From: Phycisphaerae bacterium
GTDB lineage: Bacteria; Planctomycetota; Phycisphaerae; UBA1845
Direction of reading: 5' to 3'
Assembly: GCA_022072505.1 (NCBI GenBank)
Contig: JAJVHU010000029.1
Coordinates: 69,917 to 123,770 of the forward strand
DNA: 53,854 bases
Under the pieces are notes generated by a model. It saw only the letters and a program-made list of their open reading frames with translations. It was not told the origin of the DNA and did no database searches. Below are positions 16,178-24,197 of the stretch, in pieces. Position numbers and translations under genes: made by a program. Each line of letters opens with the position of its first letter. Position 1 is the first letter of the stretch.

Positions 16178-16265
16178 CGTCCCTCCGGGACTTCCGGATC
16201 ATCGGTGGCGGCTTCCCAGCACTGGCGTGCTGGGCTGTTGTCTGGCGCCCCTGCCGGGGCTACAG
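16178..16265 (-). repeat. Family C repeat, reverse orientation
   Basis: Reverse-strand copy running from CGTCCCTCCGGGACTTCCGG to GCGCCCCTGCCGGGGC, matching 47015-47100. It is followed (16262-16330) by short degenerate direct repeats of CTCGGATGACGCTCGGAGGAT type. Together with the family B copy it fills the gap downstream of the GT-C-like gene. Confidence 0.75.
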
Positions 16266-16431
16266 CTTTCGGATGGCGCTCGGATGACGCTCGGAGGATA
16301 CTCGGAGGATCCTCGGATGACGCTCGGGGGCATGTCACAACCGGAGTCAGGTGGAGATTCAGGACCGCTTGTTATTCCTGACGCGCTCGCCGCCTTGGTT
16401 CATTCGACCTCTCGTGCCGGCTGTTCAGGCG

Positions 16432-18150
16432 TCAACGAATCTTCCCTGATGCTTCGGTTCGCAGGATCATGACGCCGCGCTCATCCAGGTACGCAACGGA
16501 CATTTGCGGCAGGTTGTTGAGGGCCTGCGGATCGGTCTGATGAAGGAAGCGCGGAACCCAGTCGCCGGCGAAGCGGCTGGGTGCGGAGTGCTCCGTGATT
16601 CCGGTGCCGACGGTGATCACGCAGTAGTCGATTCCGGCGGCAACCGCCAGGCGCCGAAATTCGCCGGGCGTTTCAGCTTGGGTCAGGCGATCGGCAACGT
16701 CGCGGCGGGCGCGCCAATCCACGCGCGGGTTGCTGTGACCGGGGGGCACAAGCCACACCTTTCTTGCGGTGGCGGGGCCAAGCCAGACAAACGCCAACTC
16801 CGGGCTGAGAAAGAACACGTCGTCGGGCGATGTATTTTCGCGGATCCAGTCTCCCGCGTCGTTCAGCCACGGCGGATAGCATACCGATCGCGGCGGCATG
16901 CGACGGTAGGTTTCGGGGGCGGCGAGCAGCCCTTGCCAACCCGTCAGGGCGGCGGCCGCGGCGATCAGGACCGAGGCCAGGAATCGGCCTGCGGCGGGCG
17001 CTGCAACGCGCTTCACGATAGCGCCGACGATCGTCACGGCGCCCAGGCCGATGCACACCGAAAAGAGCAACTGAAAGTGCATCTGGAACTGATGGGGGAC
17101 ACAGACCGGGAATCCCTTCACCCCGAGCAGGCGGAGGTACCCGAGCAACTGCCCCGCGACGGTGACGATCAGCCCGCAGATCAGCAGTCTTGAAGTCCAG
17201 GCGGGTCGGCGCGCGGCTGCGGCGACGCCGACGATGCCGCAGCCCCAGAGCCAGGGATTACCGTCCAGACCCGCCCAGTGCGGGCTGCGCAGACGCAAGT
17301 CGATGAATTCGCCGGGGAGGGGGTTGAGGACGGGGCCGTGTGCGTAGATGCAGACGAGCGGAACGCCGATAACGGCAGCCGTGCCGAGCAGAATCAGGGA
17401 AGTGCGGGTCCGGTCTTTCGGCGGAGCGTCGTCGCCTCCTGAACGACGGGCGACGCGCTCCCAGAAGGCGTTCAGGATCAGCACGCATGCCATTTGTCCG
17501 GGAACGACAGGGTGAAAGAACGCGGCGAAGCCGAGGAAGGCTCCGGCGAGGATCGGCCGTAGCGACGATTCTCCACGAAACGCCCACGCCGCCAGGAGGA
17601 GCGCGATCCATCCGCCGATCAGCGCCTGCCACGAGGCAAGATGCATGACGACGTATTCGCGCCACCACGGCATGGCGAAAAGAAACGCGGTCGTGCCGAG
17701 CAGCCCCTCGACCGGTCCCCAAGCGAGCCGCACGACGAGGTACAACCCCGCCGGAATCATCCAGTTGATGAGCAACTGAGACCACAGGTATACGCGGTCC
17801 GGCGTCGTCCGCAGCGCCGACGCGATGAACGCCGCGACCCACGGCCCCAGCGGCGGATGCCAAGGCGTTTCGGCGACATAGGCGGGATCGCGCCAGCGGC
17901 CTGCGAGTTGAATGTCGAGCGCGGCGGCGATGTCGCGAAACCCGTCGTAAGGAAGCCGCTCCTCCCTCACGATGGGCGCGACGGAGATGGCCCAGAATGC
18001 GGCGAAGCCGATCGCAAACGCCGCATCCAGCCGCGTCGCCCGGCCTTTCCCGCGCGAGACGCCCGGTATGTCGAGAAGGGAAGAGCGCGTATCTGGAACA
18101 AGGGCGCGCGCGTCGAGCGAGGTCGAACCAGGGGTTGCGCCGGTTATCAC
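16432..18150 (-). CDS. GT-C-like polytopic membrane protein, unknown function
   Basis: A 572-residue protein with a cytoplasmic N-terminus of about 40 residues, roughly 10-12 transmembrane helices and a soluble C-terminal domain of about 150 residues. The first periplasmic loop (REERLPYDGFRD) and the WHPPLGPW motif resemble GT-C glycosyltransferases of the ArnT/PMT type that use lipid-linked sugars. The C-terminal domain includes WIRENTSPDDVFFLSP, as found in many planctomycete membrane glycosyltransferase-like proteins. Its ATG overlaps the stop of the previous gene by 4 bases (ATGA), so it is translationally coupled to the small membrane protein upstream. The substrate is unknown. Confidence 0.75.
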   Translation of the reverse strand: MITGATPGSTSLDARALVPDTRSSLLDIPGVSRGKGRATRLDAAFAIGFAAFWAISVAPIVREERLPYDGFRDIAAALDIQLAGRWRDPAYVAETPWHPPLGPWVAAFIASALRTTPDRVYLWSQLLINWMIPAGLYLVVRLAWGPVEGLLGTTAFLFAMPWWREYVVMHLASWQALIGGWIALLLAAWAFRGESSLRPILAGAFLGFAAFFHPVVPGQMACVLILNAFWERVARRSGGDDAPPKDRTRTSLILLGTAAVIGVPLVCIYAHGPVLNPLPGEFIDLRLRSPHWAGLDGNPWLWGCGIVGVAAAARRPAWTSRLLICGLIVTVAGQLLGYLRLLGVKGFPVCVPHQFQMHFQLLFSVCIGLGAVTIVGAIVKRVAAPAAGRFLASVLIAAAAALTGWQGLLAAPETYRRMPPRSVCYPPWLNDAGDWIRENTSPDDVFFLSPELAFVWLGPATARKVWLVPPGHSNPRVDWRARRDVADRLTQAETPGEFRRLAVAAGIDYCVITVGTGITEHSAPSRFAGDWVPRFLHQTDPQALNNLPQMSVAYLDERGVMILRTEASGKIR

Positions 18151-18539
18151 GGCGTCGGGCGCTTGCCCGTGGGCGGGCGCGTTCCCGGGCGGCCCGGCGG
18201 CTGGTTCGGGACCGCGTCGCCGGGCAGCGGTTCGCCGCCGGTCTGCGCGGCCATGTTCTTCAGGTCGAGCTGCGTCGTCACCTGAAGGCGTTTGCTCTTG
18301 AAATCGAAGCCGTAGGAGATGAGCTTCGATTCCGGAACGTCAATGACGTACAAAAGTTCCTCCGGATACTGCGTCGGCGTGCTCTGGACCTTGCCCACCG
18401 TCATGATGTAGTCGCCGCCCGAGACGCTCATCCCGGCGGCGTAAACCGGCTGCTGCACCTGAATGACGATGAACAGCCCGACCAGGAGCACGACGGCCGT
18501 GACGCTGAGCACACCGATGACCAGATTATTGCGATCCAC
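18147..18539 (-). CDS. Small membrane-anchored protein (130 aa), paralogue of the next upstream gene
   Basis: One N-terminal membrane helix (residues 6-28) acts as a signal anchor. It is followed by an exported domain of about 70 residues with GGDYIMTVGKV and a strand pair around LLYVIDVPESKLISYGFD, and a Pro/Gly/Thr-rich tail. The domain aligns by eye with the product of 18645-18959 (E-x-LLY-x-x-D, L-x-S-x-G, DLK at matching places), so the two are tandem paralogues. The function is unknown. The beta-rich pattern looks like one or two blades of a propeller. It is coupled to the downstream GT-C-like gene by an ATGA overlap. Confidence 0.75.
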   Translation of the reverse strand: MDRNNLVIGVLSVTAVVLLVGLFIVIQVQQPVYAAGMSVSGGDYIMTVGKVQSTPTQYPEELLYVIDVPESKLISYGFDFKSKRLQVTTQLDLKNMAAQTGGEPLPGDAVPNQPPGRPGTRPPTGKRPTP

Positions 18540-18644
18540 GTCAGTTCTCCGAAATTGCTGAGGCGATAATCGTCCGAGTGCTTCGATGAAAGGCCCGGGG
18601 GCTCGCCCAGTTTGTCGCGTCTTGTCCGGGAGTTCGGTCCGCCG

Positions 18645-18959
18645 TCACGGAGGCGTCGGCGCGGCGGCGCCTTCGTTGCGGAAATCCTGCTTCAGGTCGC
18701 GCACGCCGAAGTATTCAAGCTTGCCGCTCTGCGGATTCGTCGGTCCCAGCGAGTAAAGCCGGCGACCGCCCATGTCGAGGATGTACAAGACTTCGTACTC
18801 CTGCCCGGTGACCGACGCGGTCGCGCACAGGTAGCCTCGTCCGCCCGGACCCGCCTGAGCGTGGGCCGCAGGCGTCGGCTCGGCCACAAGGATCAGCGCC
18901 GTCAGCAGCAGCAGATTCAGCCCCGCCAGGGCGACTACGATCGTTCGTTTGTTGATCAT
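18645..18959 (-). CDS. Small secreted or anchored protein (104 aa), tandem paralogue
   Basis: The N-terminal hydrophobic segment (VVALAGLNLLLLTALILVA) ends in AHAQAG, a good signal peptidase I site. The mature part of about 70 residues carries the sequence ATASVTGQEYEVLYILDMG and ends with DLKQDF, matching the neighbouring paralogue. No Cys for lipidation and no catalytic motif are seen. It is the second gene of the minus-strand cassette that begins at 19218. Confidence 0.75.
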   Translation of the reverse strand: MINKRTIVVALAGLNLLLLTALILVAEPTPAAHAQAGPGGRGYLCATASVTGQEYEVLYILDMGGRRLYSLGPTNPQSGKLEYFGVRDLKQDFRNEGAAAPTPP

Positions 18960-19023
18960 CCGTCATGCTCCTCAACCGCCGCCGTTGCCCGTGAGTCACC
19001 CTCGCCCTCGCGCGGCCCGGGAA

Positions 19024-19218
19024 TCAGTCCATGTGCGACCGCTTCGGGTTCATGAACGCGGGGATGCAGATCAGGATCAGGACGCCCAGCATGACCACCC
19101 ACTGCAACATGCCGCGATCCTTGTCCGGGGGGATCCACCGATCCTGGGCCAAGACGGGCGCGGCAACGGATCCCAGCAGCAGCACCAGCCCGACAAAACG
19201 CAACACCCACGCTCGCAT
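19024..19218 (-). CDS. Small membrane protein (64 aa), first gene of the cassette
   Basis: The ATG at 19218 is preceded by GGAGG at 7 bases. The product has a signal peptide ending APVLAQD, a short charged loop (WIPPDKDRG), one membrane helix (VVMLGVLILICIPAFM) and a positively charged end NPKRSHMD. The end pattern (N/K-x-K-R-x-H-x-D) is one I recall from small planctomycete membrane proteins located beside the same type of neighbours. Function is unknown. A sigma-70-like promoter lies just upstream. Confidence 0.75.
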   Translation of the reverse strand: MRAWVLRFVGLVLLLGSVAAPVLAQDRWIPPDKDRGMLQWVVMLGVLILICIPAFMNPKRSHMD

Positions 19219-19269
19219 CGTGACCCCTCCGCGACCTTCACAGGGGATGAAAACCCCGCCGTCGGCAGG

Positions 19270-19298
19270 ATTATATGACTCATCCCGCCGCCGGTAAA
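19270..19298 (-). promoter_or_regulatory. Sigma-70 promoter of the small-membrane-protein cassette
   Basis: Read on the minus strand: TTTACC (19298-19293), a 17-base spacer, and a perfect TATAAT (19275-19270). The expected start near 19263 leaves a leader of about 45 bases before the ATG at 19218, with GGAGG in place. The promoter overlaps the 3' end of the HYExAFE gene. Confidence 0.65.
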
Positions 19299-19807
19299 GC
19301 ATCGGTCGCCGGAAACACCGGCCGCGCCTCGCTGCGGAAGACGGAGGCGGGAAGAAAAACCGTGCTCCACCGGTCCGACCTTCGGCGTGCGTGGGTTCGG
19401 TAAAGCGCCGCAGGCAGGGCCACAAAGGCGTACGTCCGGTCGCGGAACCGGTGTGTGCCGGGCAGGAGGCGCTCCAGCCCGGGCAACGTCAACCAGTAAG
19501 CGAACACGAACATCGCCGGGAACAAAGGACCGAACGCCCCCTCCCACGCCGCCAGACCGGACACATCGTCATCCGTGACCCAGTTTTCCCAGAAATGCCG
19601 CCCCGACGGGAGGTCATAAGGGAACTTCCGCCCTTTGACGTCCACCAGCCACCCCCCGCCGTCGGGCTGATGCACGACAAAATCGAAGGATTTGACGCGC
19701 AATCCGCTGAACTCGGCCCGCCGTTGTTCGTCCACGCGAAGAAACGGACGCTGACGGCGGCGGAGGGCGTCCTCAAAGGCGGCTTCGTAATGCAGGTTGT
19801 CGTTCAT
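19280..19807 (-). CDS. HYExAFE family protein
   Basis: Planctomycete-specific family named for its N-terminal motif, seen here as HYEAAFE at residues 6-12 of the product begun at ATG 19807 (175 aa). After it, FDFVVHQPDGGGWLVDVKGRK places Asp42 and the pair Asp56-x-Lys58 in the order of a PD-(D/E)xK nuclease core, so a nuclease-like fold is a reasonable inference. No enzymatic activity is known to me. The frame upstream of 19807 is open but not family-like. It lies 61 bases downstream of the YkgJ-like gene on the same strand. Confidence 0.85.
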   Translation of the reverse strand: MNDNLHYEAAFEDALRRRQRPFLRVDEQRRAEFSGLRVKSFDFVVHQPDGGGWLVDVKGRKFPYDLPSGRHFWENWVTDDDVSGLAAWEGAFGPLFPAMFVFAYWLTLPGLERLLPGTHRFRDRTYAFVALPAALYRTHARRRSDRWSTVFLPASVFRSEARPVFPATDALPAAG

Positions 19808-19868
19808 CAGGGCGGATCCGGTGCGGCCGGCCGCCTCATCGGAGGAGGCGCCGGTCGTGCCTCTCTTA

Positions 19869-20363
19869 TCATCGGCTTGCGCGTCGCCGTCCCGCCACGG
19901 TTTCCGCGTCGGCCGGCTGCACGCGACGTAAGCGCCCGTTGCCGGGCTCCCGCTTCCTTCTCGTCGGTGCGGGGCGCTTCCCACCGGACCGGTCGCCCAG
20001 GCGCCGTCCCAGCTTCTGCGCCACATAAGCCTCAAGCTGCGAGGGGTGCGTGAAGAGGTGGTCGTAGCCGTAGTCGCCGCCGAGGTAGTCGCAGTCGCCG
20101 GGTTGATAATCCTCGCAGATCTGAGGGCGCGTCTCGTAGACGCCGCAGAGATTGTCGTCGCGCAGGTTCTTGCACCTCGACTCGATCTGCACGTACCAGT
20201 CTCCGTCCTCGACGAAAACGGAGAATCCCTCGTGCATCAGGTACCAGCGGATGTCGTCGTAATCCCGGATGGTGCGCGGTTTGTCCAGGGGCAGCGCCAC
20301 GTAACGGCAGCAGGCCGCCGGGCAATGACCGCACAATACCGATCCCAGCACGTCGAGCTTCAT
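19869..20363 (-). CDS. YkgJ-type cysteine cluster (Fe/Zn-binding) protein
   Basis: The N-terminal half has the YkgJ/CxxCxxxCC pattern: LCGHCPAACCRY near residues 10-21, later ESRCKNL, CGVYETRPQICEDY and GDCDY. The eight or so Cys form the metal-binding cluster of UPF0153 proteins. The C-terminal 45 residues are basic and low-complexity. The start ATG at 20363 begins at the family's N-terminus; there is no strong ribosome site. It is divergent from rsmD across 75 bases. The function of this family is not established. Confidence 0.85.
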   Translation of the reverse strand: MKLDVLGSVLCGHCPAACCRYVALPLDKPRTIRDYDDIRWYLMHEGFSVFVEDGDWYVQIESRCKNLRDDNLCGVYETRPQICEDYQPGDCDYLGGDYGYDHLFTHPSQLEAYVAQKLGRRLGDRSGGKRPAPTRRKREPGNGRLRRVQPADAETVAGRRRASR

Positions 20364-20438
20364 GATCCGTCCGAAAGGCGGCGCTGCGCCTGCCGCCGCA
20401 ACCGTGCATTCCCTCCGCCGGTCCGTAACATCCGGCGG

Positions 20439-21020
20439 ATGCGGATCATTTCCGGGAAGTGGCGGGGACGCAAGATCGCCTGGCCGGCGCACGGCGGCAC
20501 GCGGCCGCTGCCCGACGCCCTGCGCGAGACGCTGTTCAACATCCTCGGGTCGATCTACGCGGCGCCCGGAGCGCTTCCGCCTCTCCACGTCGCCGACGTC
20601 TTCGCCGGGAGCGGCTCGATCGGGATCGAGGCGCTGTCCCGCGGCGCGGCGTCCTGCGTTTTCTTCGAGAACGATCGCCGGGCGCTGGCGGTTTTGCGGA
20701 AGAACCTCGATGACCTTCAGTCCGGTTCCGAAGCCGTCGTGGTTACGTCCGACGCCTGGCGCGCCCGGCTGACGCGCGAGGACGGCGGCGCGTTCGATCT
20801 GGTCTTCCTCGACCCCCCCTACGCGGACGCTCGGGACGCGTCGCCGGCGGGTCCGGTTCCGCGCTTCCTGGAACGCCTCTCGACGACGGCGGCGGCCTCG
20901 ACCCGGGTCGTCCTTCATCACGAGAGGGAGATTGTTTATGCTCCCCGATACGGGTCCGGCTGGCGATGCGAGGACCGCCGCCGGATCGGCAGCCACGCGA
21001 TCACGTTCTTTTGCCGATGA
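20439..21020 (+). CDS. rsmD: 16S rRNA (guanine-966-N2)-methyltransferase
   Basis: SAM-dependent methyltransferase of the small ribosomal subunit. The 193-residue product starts MRIISGKWRGRKI and has TRPLPDALRETLFNIL, the SAM-binding VADVFAGSGSIGIEALSRGA and the catalytic FLDPPY, all typical of RsmD. The true start is ATG 20439; the frame upstream runs antisense to the YkgJ gene. It overlaps the following gene by 4 bases (ATGA), giving translational coupling of an rRNA and a tRNA maturation gene. Confidence 0.94.
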   Translation: MRIISGKWRGRKIAWPAHGGTRPLPDALRETLFNILGSIYAAPGALPPLHVADVFAGSGSIGIEALSRGAASCVFFENDRRALAVLRKNLDDLQSGSEAVVVTSDAWRARLTREDGGAFDLVFLDPPYADARDASPAGPVPRFLERLSTTAAASTRVVLHHEREIVYAPRYGSGWRCEDRRRIGSHAITFFCR

Positions 21021-22258
21021 AACCTCGAACTCCCGACGCCCGCGACGCTGCTGCGAGCATCGTGCGTACCTTGCGCGACGCCGGCCACGCCGCGTATTTC
21101 GCGGGCGGTTGCGTGCGCGATCGCCTGCTGGGCCGCACGCCGCAGGATTATGACGTAGTGACGGATGCGCGCCCGGAGCGCGTGCGAGCGCTGTTTCACG
21201 GCTCGCGGGCGGTGGGGCAGCAGTTCGGCGTCGTGCTGGTTCGGAAGCGCGGGATCGATGTCGAAGTCGCCACGTTCCGCGCGGACGCTGAGTACTCTGA
21301 CGGGCGGCGACCGGATCAGGTGACGTTCTGCGGCGAGATCGAGGACGCCCAGCGCCGCGACTTCACCATCAACGGCATGTTCGAGGATCCGCTCACGGAC
21401 CGCATCATCGACCACGTCGGCGGGCGCTCGGACCTCGCCGCCGGCGTGATTCGCACGATCGGCGACCCGGCGGCGCGCTTCGCGGAAGATCACCTGAGGA
21501 TGCTGCGGGCGGTGCGGTTCGCGGTCGCCCTCGGCTTTCGCATCGAACCGCTCACGTTCGAGGCGATCCGCAGCCACGCTGCGAAGCTGGCCCGGATCAG
21601 CCCGGAGCGTATCTGGATGGAGCTGGAGCGCATGTTGACCGCGCCGGGACGCGCGACGGCGTGGCGCATGCTCCGCGACACGAGTCTGGCCGATCACCTG
21701 GCGCCGGGCTGGCGGTTTGAGTTGGAAGAAGCGGAGCGGGTCGAGCGGCGGCTGGCGGCATTGCCGGCGGCGCCGATCCGCGCGTCGCTTGCGATCGCGG
21801 CGATCCTGCTGGACCGAGGACCGCGGGAGGCGCGGGCCTTTTGCCGCGACCTCCGCCTCAGCAACGATCAAACCGAGGGCGCGGCGTGGCTTGTTGAGGA
21901 GTCGCCGCGTTTCACCCGTCCCGACGCGGACGAGCTTGCCCAGCGCCGCATCTGGCGGGCGCATGCGCTGGGGGACGACCTCCCGTTGCTGGCGGAAGCC
22001 GACGCGGCGGCGCGAGGCGAAAGCCCGGCGCGCTGGCAGGCCGTCGTCGCGGCCTTCAACGCGATCGATCCGGCGCAGGCGACCCCCCCGCCGTTGCTGA
22101 CCGGAGACGATCTGACCCGCGCGGGTCACGCGCCCGGTCCGGTGTTCGGTCGGGTGTTGACCGCGGTGTACCGCGCGCAACTCAACGAGCGGGTGCGCAC
22201 GGCCGAGGAGGCCGCCGCCCTCGGCGATCAACTCATGCGAACCGAGCGCGCGCCCTGA
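21017..22258 (+). CDS. CCA-adding enzyme / poly(A) polymerase family nucleotidyltransferase
   Basis: Class II nucleotidyltransferase of 413 residues with GGCVRDRLLGRTPQDYDVVTDA (the GG-x(n)-DxD active site), VEVATFRAD, RRDFTINGMFEDPLT, and the RNA-binding ISPERIWMELERML region. This family includes tRNA CCA-adding enzymes and PcnB poly(A) polymerases, which are hard to tell apart by eye; I see no HD domain. The start is the ATG that overlaps the rsmD stop. The 3' end faces the next gene with only 7 bases between stops. Confidence 0.92.
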   Translation: MKPRTPDARDAAASIVRTLRDAGHAAYFAGGCVRDRLLGRTPQDYDVVTDARPERVRALFHGSRAVGQQFGVVLVRKRGIDVEVATFRADAEYSDGRRPDQVTFCGEIEDAQRRDFTINGMFEDPLTDRIIDHVGGRSDLAAGVIRTIGDPAARFAEDHLRMLRAVRFAVALGFRIEPLTFEAIRSHAAKLARISPERIWMELERMLTAPGRATAWRMLRDTSLADHLAPGWRFELEEAERVERRLAALPAAPIRASLAIAAILLDRGPREARAFCRDLRLSNDQTEGAAWLVEESPRFTRPDADELAQRRIWRAHALGDDLPLLAEADAAARGESPARWQAVVAAFNAIDPAQATPPPLLTGDDLTRAGHAPGPVFGRVLTAVYRAQLNERVRTAEEAAALGDQLMRTERAP

Positions 22259-22265
22259 CGCGCGG

Positions 22266-23093
22266 TTACGGACAGTCGTAGCGCTTCGAGTCCGTCGCGC
22301 CGCAACCCCACGCGGCGTCGGCCGTTCCGGGGCCGGACGGCAGGCGCTTGAACTTCACGACGGCTTCGCCGGCGCCGTCCAGCGAACCCGCGCGCGTCGT
22401 GCCGGAACTCAGCGCTACGGTGTAGTCGTCGCCCGCAAGTCCGCCGGCGAGTTTCACGGTCAGCTTGTTGACGCCGTTGCGTTGTTTGCACTTCGCCTTG
22501 CCGATCCGCTCGAGACCGGTGCAATCCGACGGTTCCCCGGCTTCGACGCGCAGGACCGTCGCGGGACTGAGGATGTTCGGAAAATTCGGCTCCGAGGTGC
22601 AGTCCACCCTGACGCCGATCCAGCCGCCGTCTTGCAGCAGGTCCGCGACCGCGTCCGTCCCGTCAACGTCGAAGTCGATAAACGTGTCGTTCGGCGGGTG
22701 ATACGAAAACGATCCGACGACGACGCCCGCCGCCTCGAAGTCGGCGAGGTCTGCCGCGCCGTTGCCGGCGTAGACCAGTACATTGAACGATCTCGGGCCG
22801 TTGTCGAAGGCGTTGTTGACGCTGACGCGGCCGATGATCCTGGCGCTGAGGACCGGTCGTCCGATGTAGGCGTCCGCATCGTATTCCAGCACCGCCCGGT
22901 CCTCGCGGGTCGACTGCTGCCGCAGCAGGCCCTCGAAGGGCGACTCGTTGAACGTGTCCCCGAAACCGTCGCGCGGTTCATCGTGGATCGAAGCGATGAC
23001 CACGGGCGACAAGTCGTCCGCCATCCCCGCGACGCCGAGCAGTCCGAATCCCACCACGCCTGACGCACGTCCCGCAAATCTGATAAGGCGCAT
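22266..23093 (-). CDS. Secreted protein with a conserved C-terminal planctomycete-type domain
   Basis: The ATG at 23093 follows GAGGAGGG at good spacing and starts a signal peptide (VVGFGLLGVAGMADD). Residues about 25-175 form a beta-rich domain (IHDEPRDGFGDTFN, LSARIIGRVSVNNAFDNGP, TFIDFDVDGTDAV) of the sort seen in carbohydrate- or surface-related lectin-like modules. Residues about 190-275 (GKAKCKQRNGVNKLTVKL ... WGCGATDSKRYDCP) form a separate domain I recognise as recurring at the ends of planctomycete exported proteins. Its Cys residues likely form disulphides. The function is unknown. Confidence 0.75.
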   Translation of the reverse strand: MRLIRFAGRASGVVGFGLLGVAGMADDLSPVVIASIHDEPRDGFGDTFNESPFEGLLRQQSTREDRAVLEYDADAYIGRPVLSARIIGRVSVNNAFDNGPRSFNVLVYAGNGAADLADFEAAGVVVGSFSYHPPNDTFIDFDVDGTDAVADLLQDGGWIGVRVDCTSEPNFPNILSPATVLRVEAGEPSDCTGLERIGKAKCKQRNGVNKLTVKLAGGLAGDDYTVALSSGTTRAGSLDGAGEAVVKFKRLPSGPGTADAAWGCGATDSKRYDCP

Positions 23094-23215
23094 ACTTCCC
23101 TCCTCGTTTCTTGCCCGCGAGACGTGATCCCCGCCCCGGGGACTCGACGCCGCGCTTTCCGGCACGATGATACCACGCCGCGGCGTCCGGCTTCACCCCG
23201 CGACGTTTCTGAACC

Positions 23216-23237
23216 GAGCCGCGCTCGTGAGGAAGCG
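23216..23237 (+). repeat. Family A core, solitary
   Basis: Core GCCGCGCTCGTGAGGAAGCG without arms, between two minus-strand genes and upstream of the secreted-protein gene. It has two differences from the consensus. Confidence 0.75.
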
Positions 23238-23276
23238 GGCGCGGCAATTTCCTGACACGGCGTCCGAAGCAGCGCG

Positions 23277-24158
23277 TCAATACGGCGAGTATGCCGAGTT
23301 CGCGGCTTCGTTCGTCGCGGACATCCGCGCCCGTGCGTCCAGCCCCACCGCCGCCGCGCAGAACACGAAGATCCACGCCAGCCCGATCAGTTTTCGCGGC
23401 AAACCGGGCTTTGTCGCTCGACCGCCCGCCGCGAGCGTGAACCCGAGCAGCGAGATCGTCGGAAGCATCCACGTCCAGGGAAGCGGCCCCGACGGGTCGT
23501 AGGCGTAACCGGTCAACGAGAGAACCGCCGTCGCGGTCGCAACCGTCACCGCGCCCGCGACCGAAAACCCGCCCGCCCGCCGGACCAGCATCAGAACGCC
23601 TCCGCCTCCGCAACAGGCCGCGACGGCGCCGCACGCCACGGCCGCCTTGGCGAAGTGCGATTGCATGAAAAGCCCGGAAAGCGCCGTGAAGACCACCACG
23701 CCGCCGACCGGCCAGACCCAGCCGTCGTCGCGGCGAGACACCGTCCCGAGCGCAAAGGCCAACACCGCGACGACAGCGCAGAGCGACCCCCGCCACGGCA
23801 CGGCGTCCACTCTGGGCAAACTCACGAAACCAGCGGCCGCGATCGCGGCGCCGACCGCCGCCGCACCGCAGACCGCGAACGTGTTCTTGACCGAGGAGGC
23901 GGCCAGTCCGATCAACGCCGCAGCCGCGATCGCATGAACCGTTCCGTGCCAGCGCGCCGCGGGCGGCCAGCGCGGCGTTCCGTCCTGAACGAAGACGCTC
24001 ACCGCAAAGGCCGCCGCCAGCGCCGCACCCCACGCGGCTCCGCCTCGCTTCAACCGGGCGCTGTCATCGCCTTTCCGAGCGAGGCGGTGCGCGATGGCAA
24101 GAAGCGCCGCTCCGAGCAGCATCGGCGCCGCGACCGCTTTCAACACGAGTTCAATCAC
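23277..24158 (-). CDS. Polytopic membrane protein of unknown function
   Basis: A 293-residue protein with about eight or nine hydrophobic helices, very rich in Ala, and no recognisable catalytic motif. Cys-rich helix VACGAVAACCGGGG and a YAYDPSGPLPWTWMLP loop are its most distinctive parts. It has a short basic segment after the first helix (HRLARKGDDSARLKRGG), so the N-terminus is probably outside. It follows the yceI-like gene by 39 bases on the same strand. Several Trp/Pro loops would fit a transporter or an energy-metabolism accessory subunit, but I cannot assign it. Confidence 0.7.
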   Translation of the reverse strand: MIELVLKAVAAPMLLGAALLAIAHRLARKGDDSARLKRGGAAWGAALAAAFAVSVFVQDGTPRWPPAARWHGTVHAIAAAALIGLAASSVKNTFAVCGAAAVGAAIAAAGFVSLPRVDAVPWRGSLCAVVAVLAFALGTVSRRDDGWVWPVGGVVVFTALSGLFMQSHFAKAAVACGAVAACCGGGGVLMLVRRAGGFSVAGAVTVATATAVLSLTGYAYDPSGPLPWTWMLPTISLLGFTLAAGGRATKPGLPRKLIGLAWIFVFCAAAVGLDARARMSATNEAANSAYSPY

Positions 24159-24197
24159 GCAAGGCTTCCGGCAGGTGAGAGATCACGTCGAAGTTCC

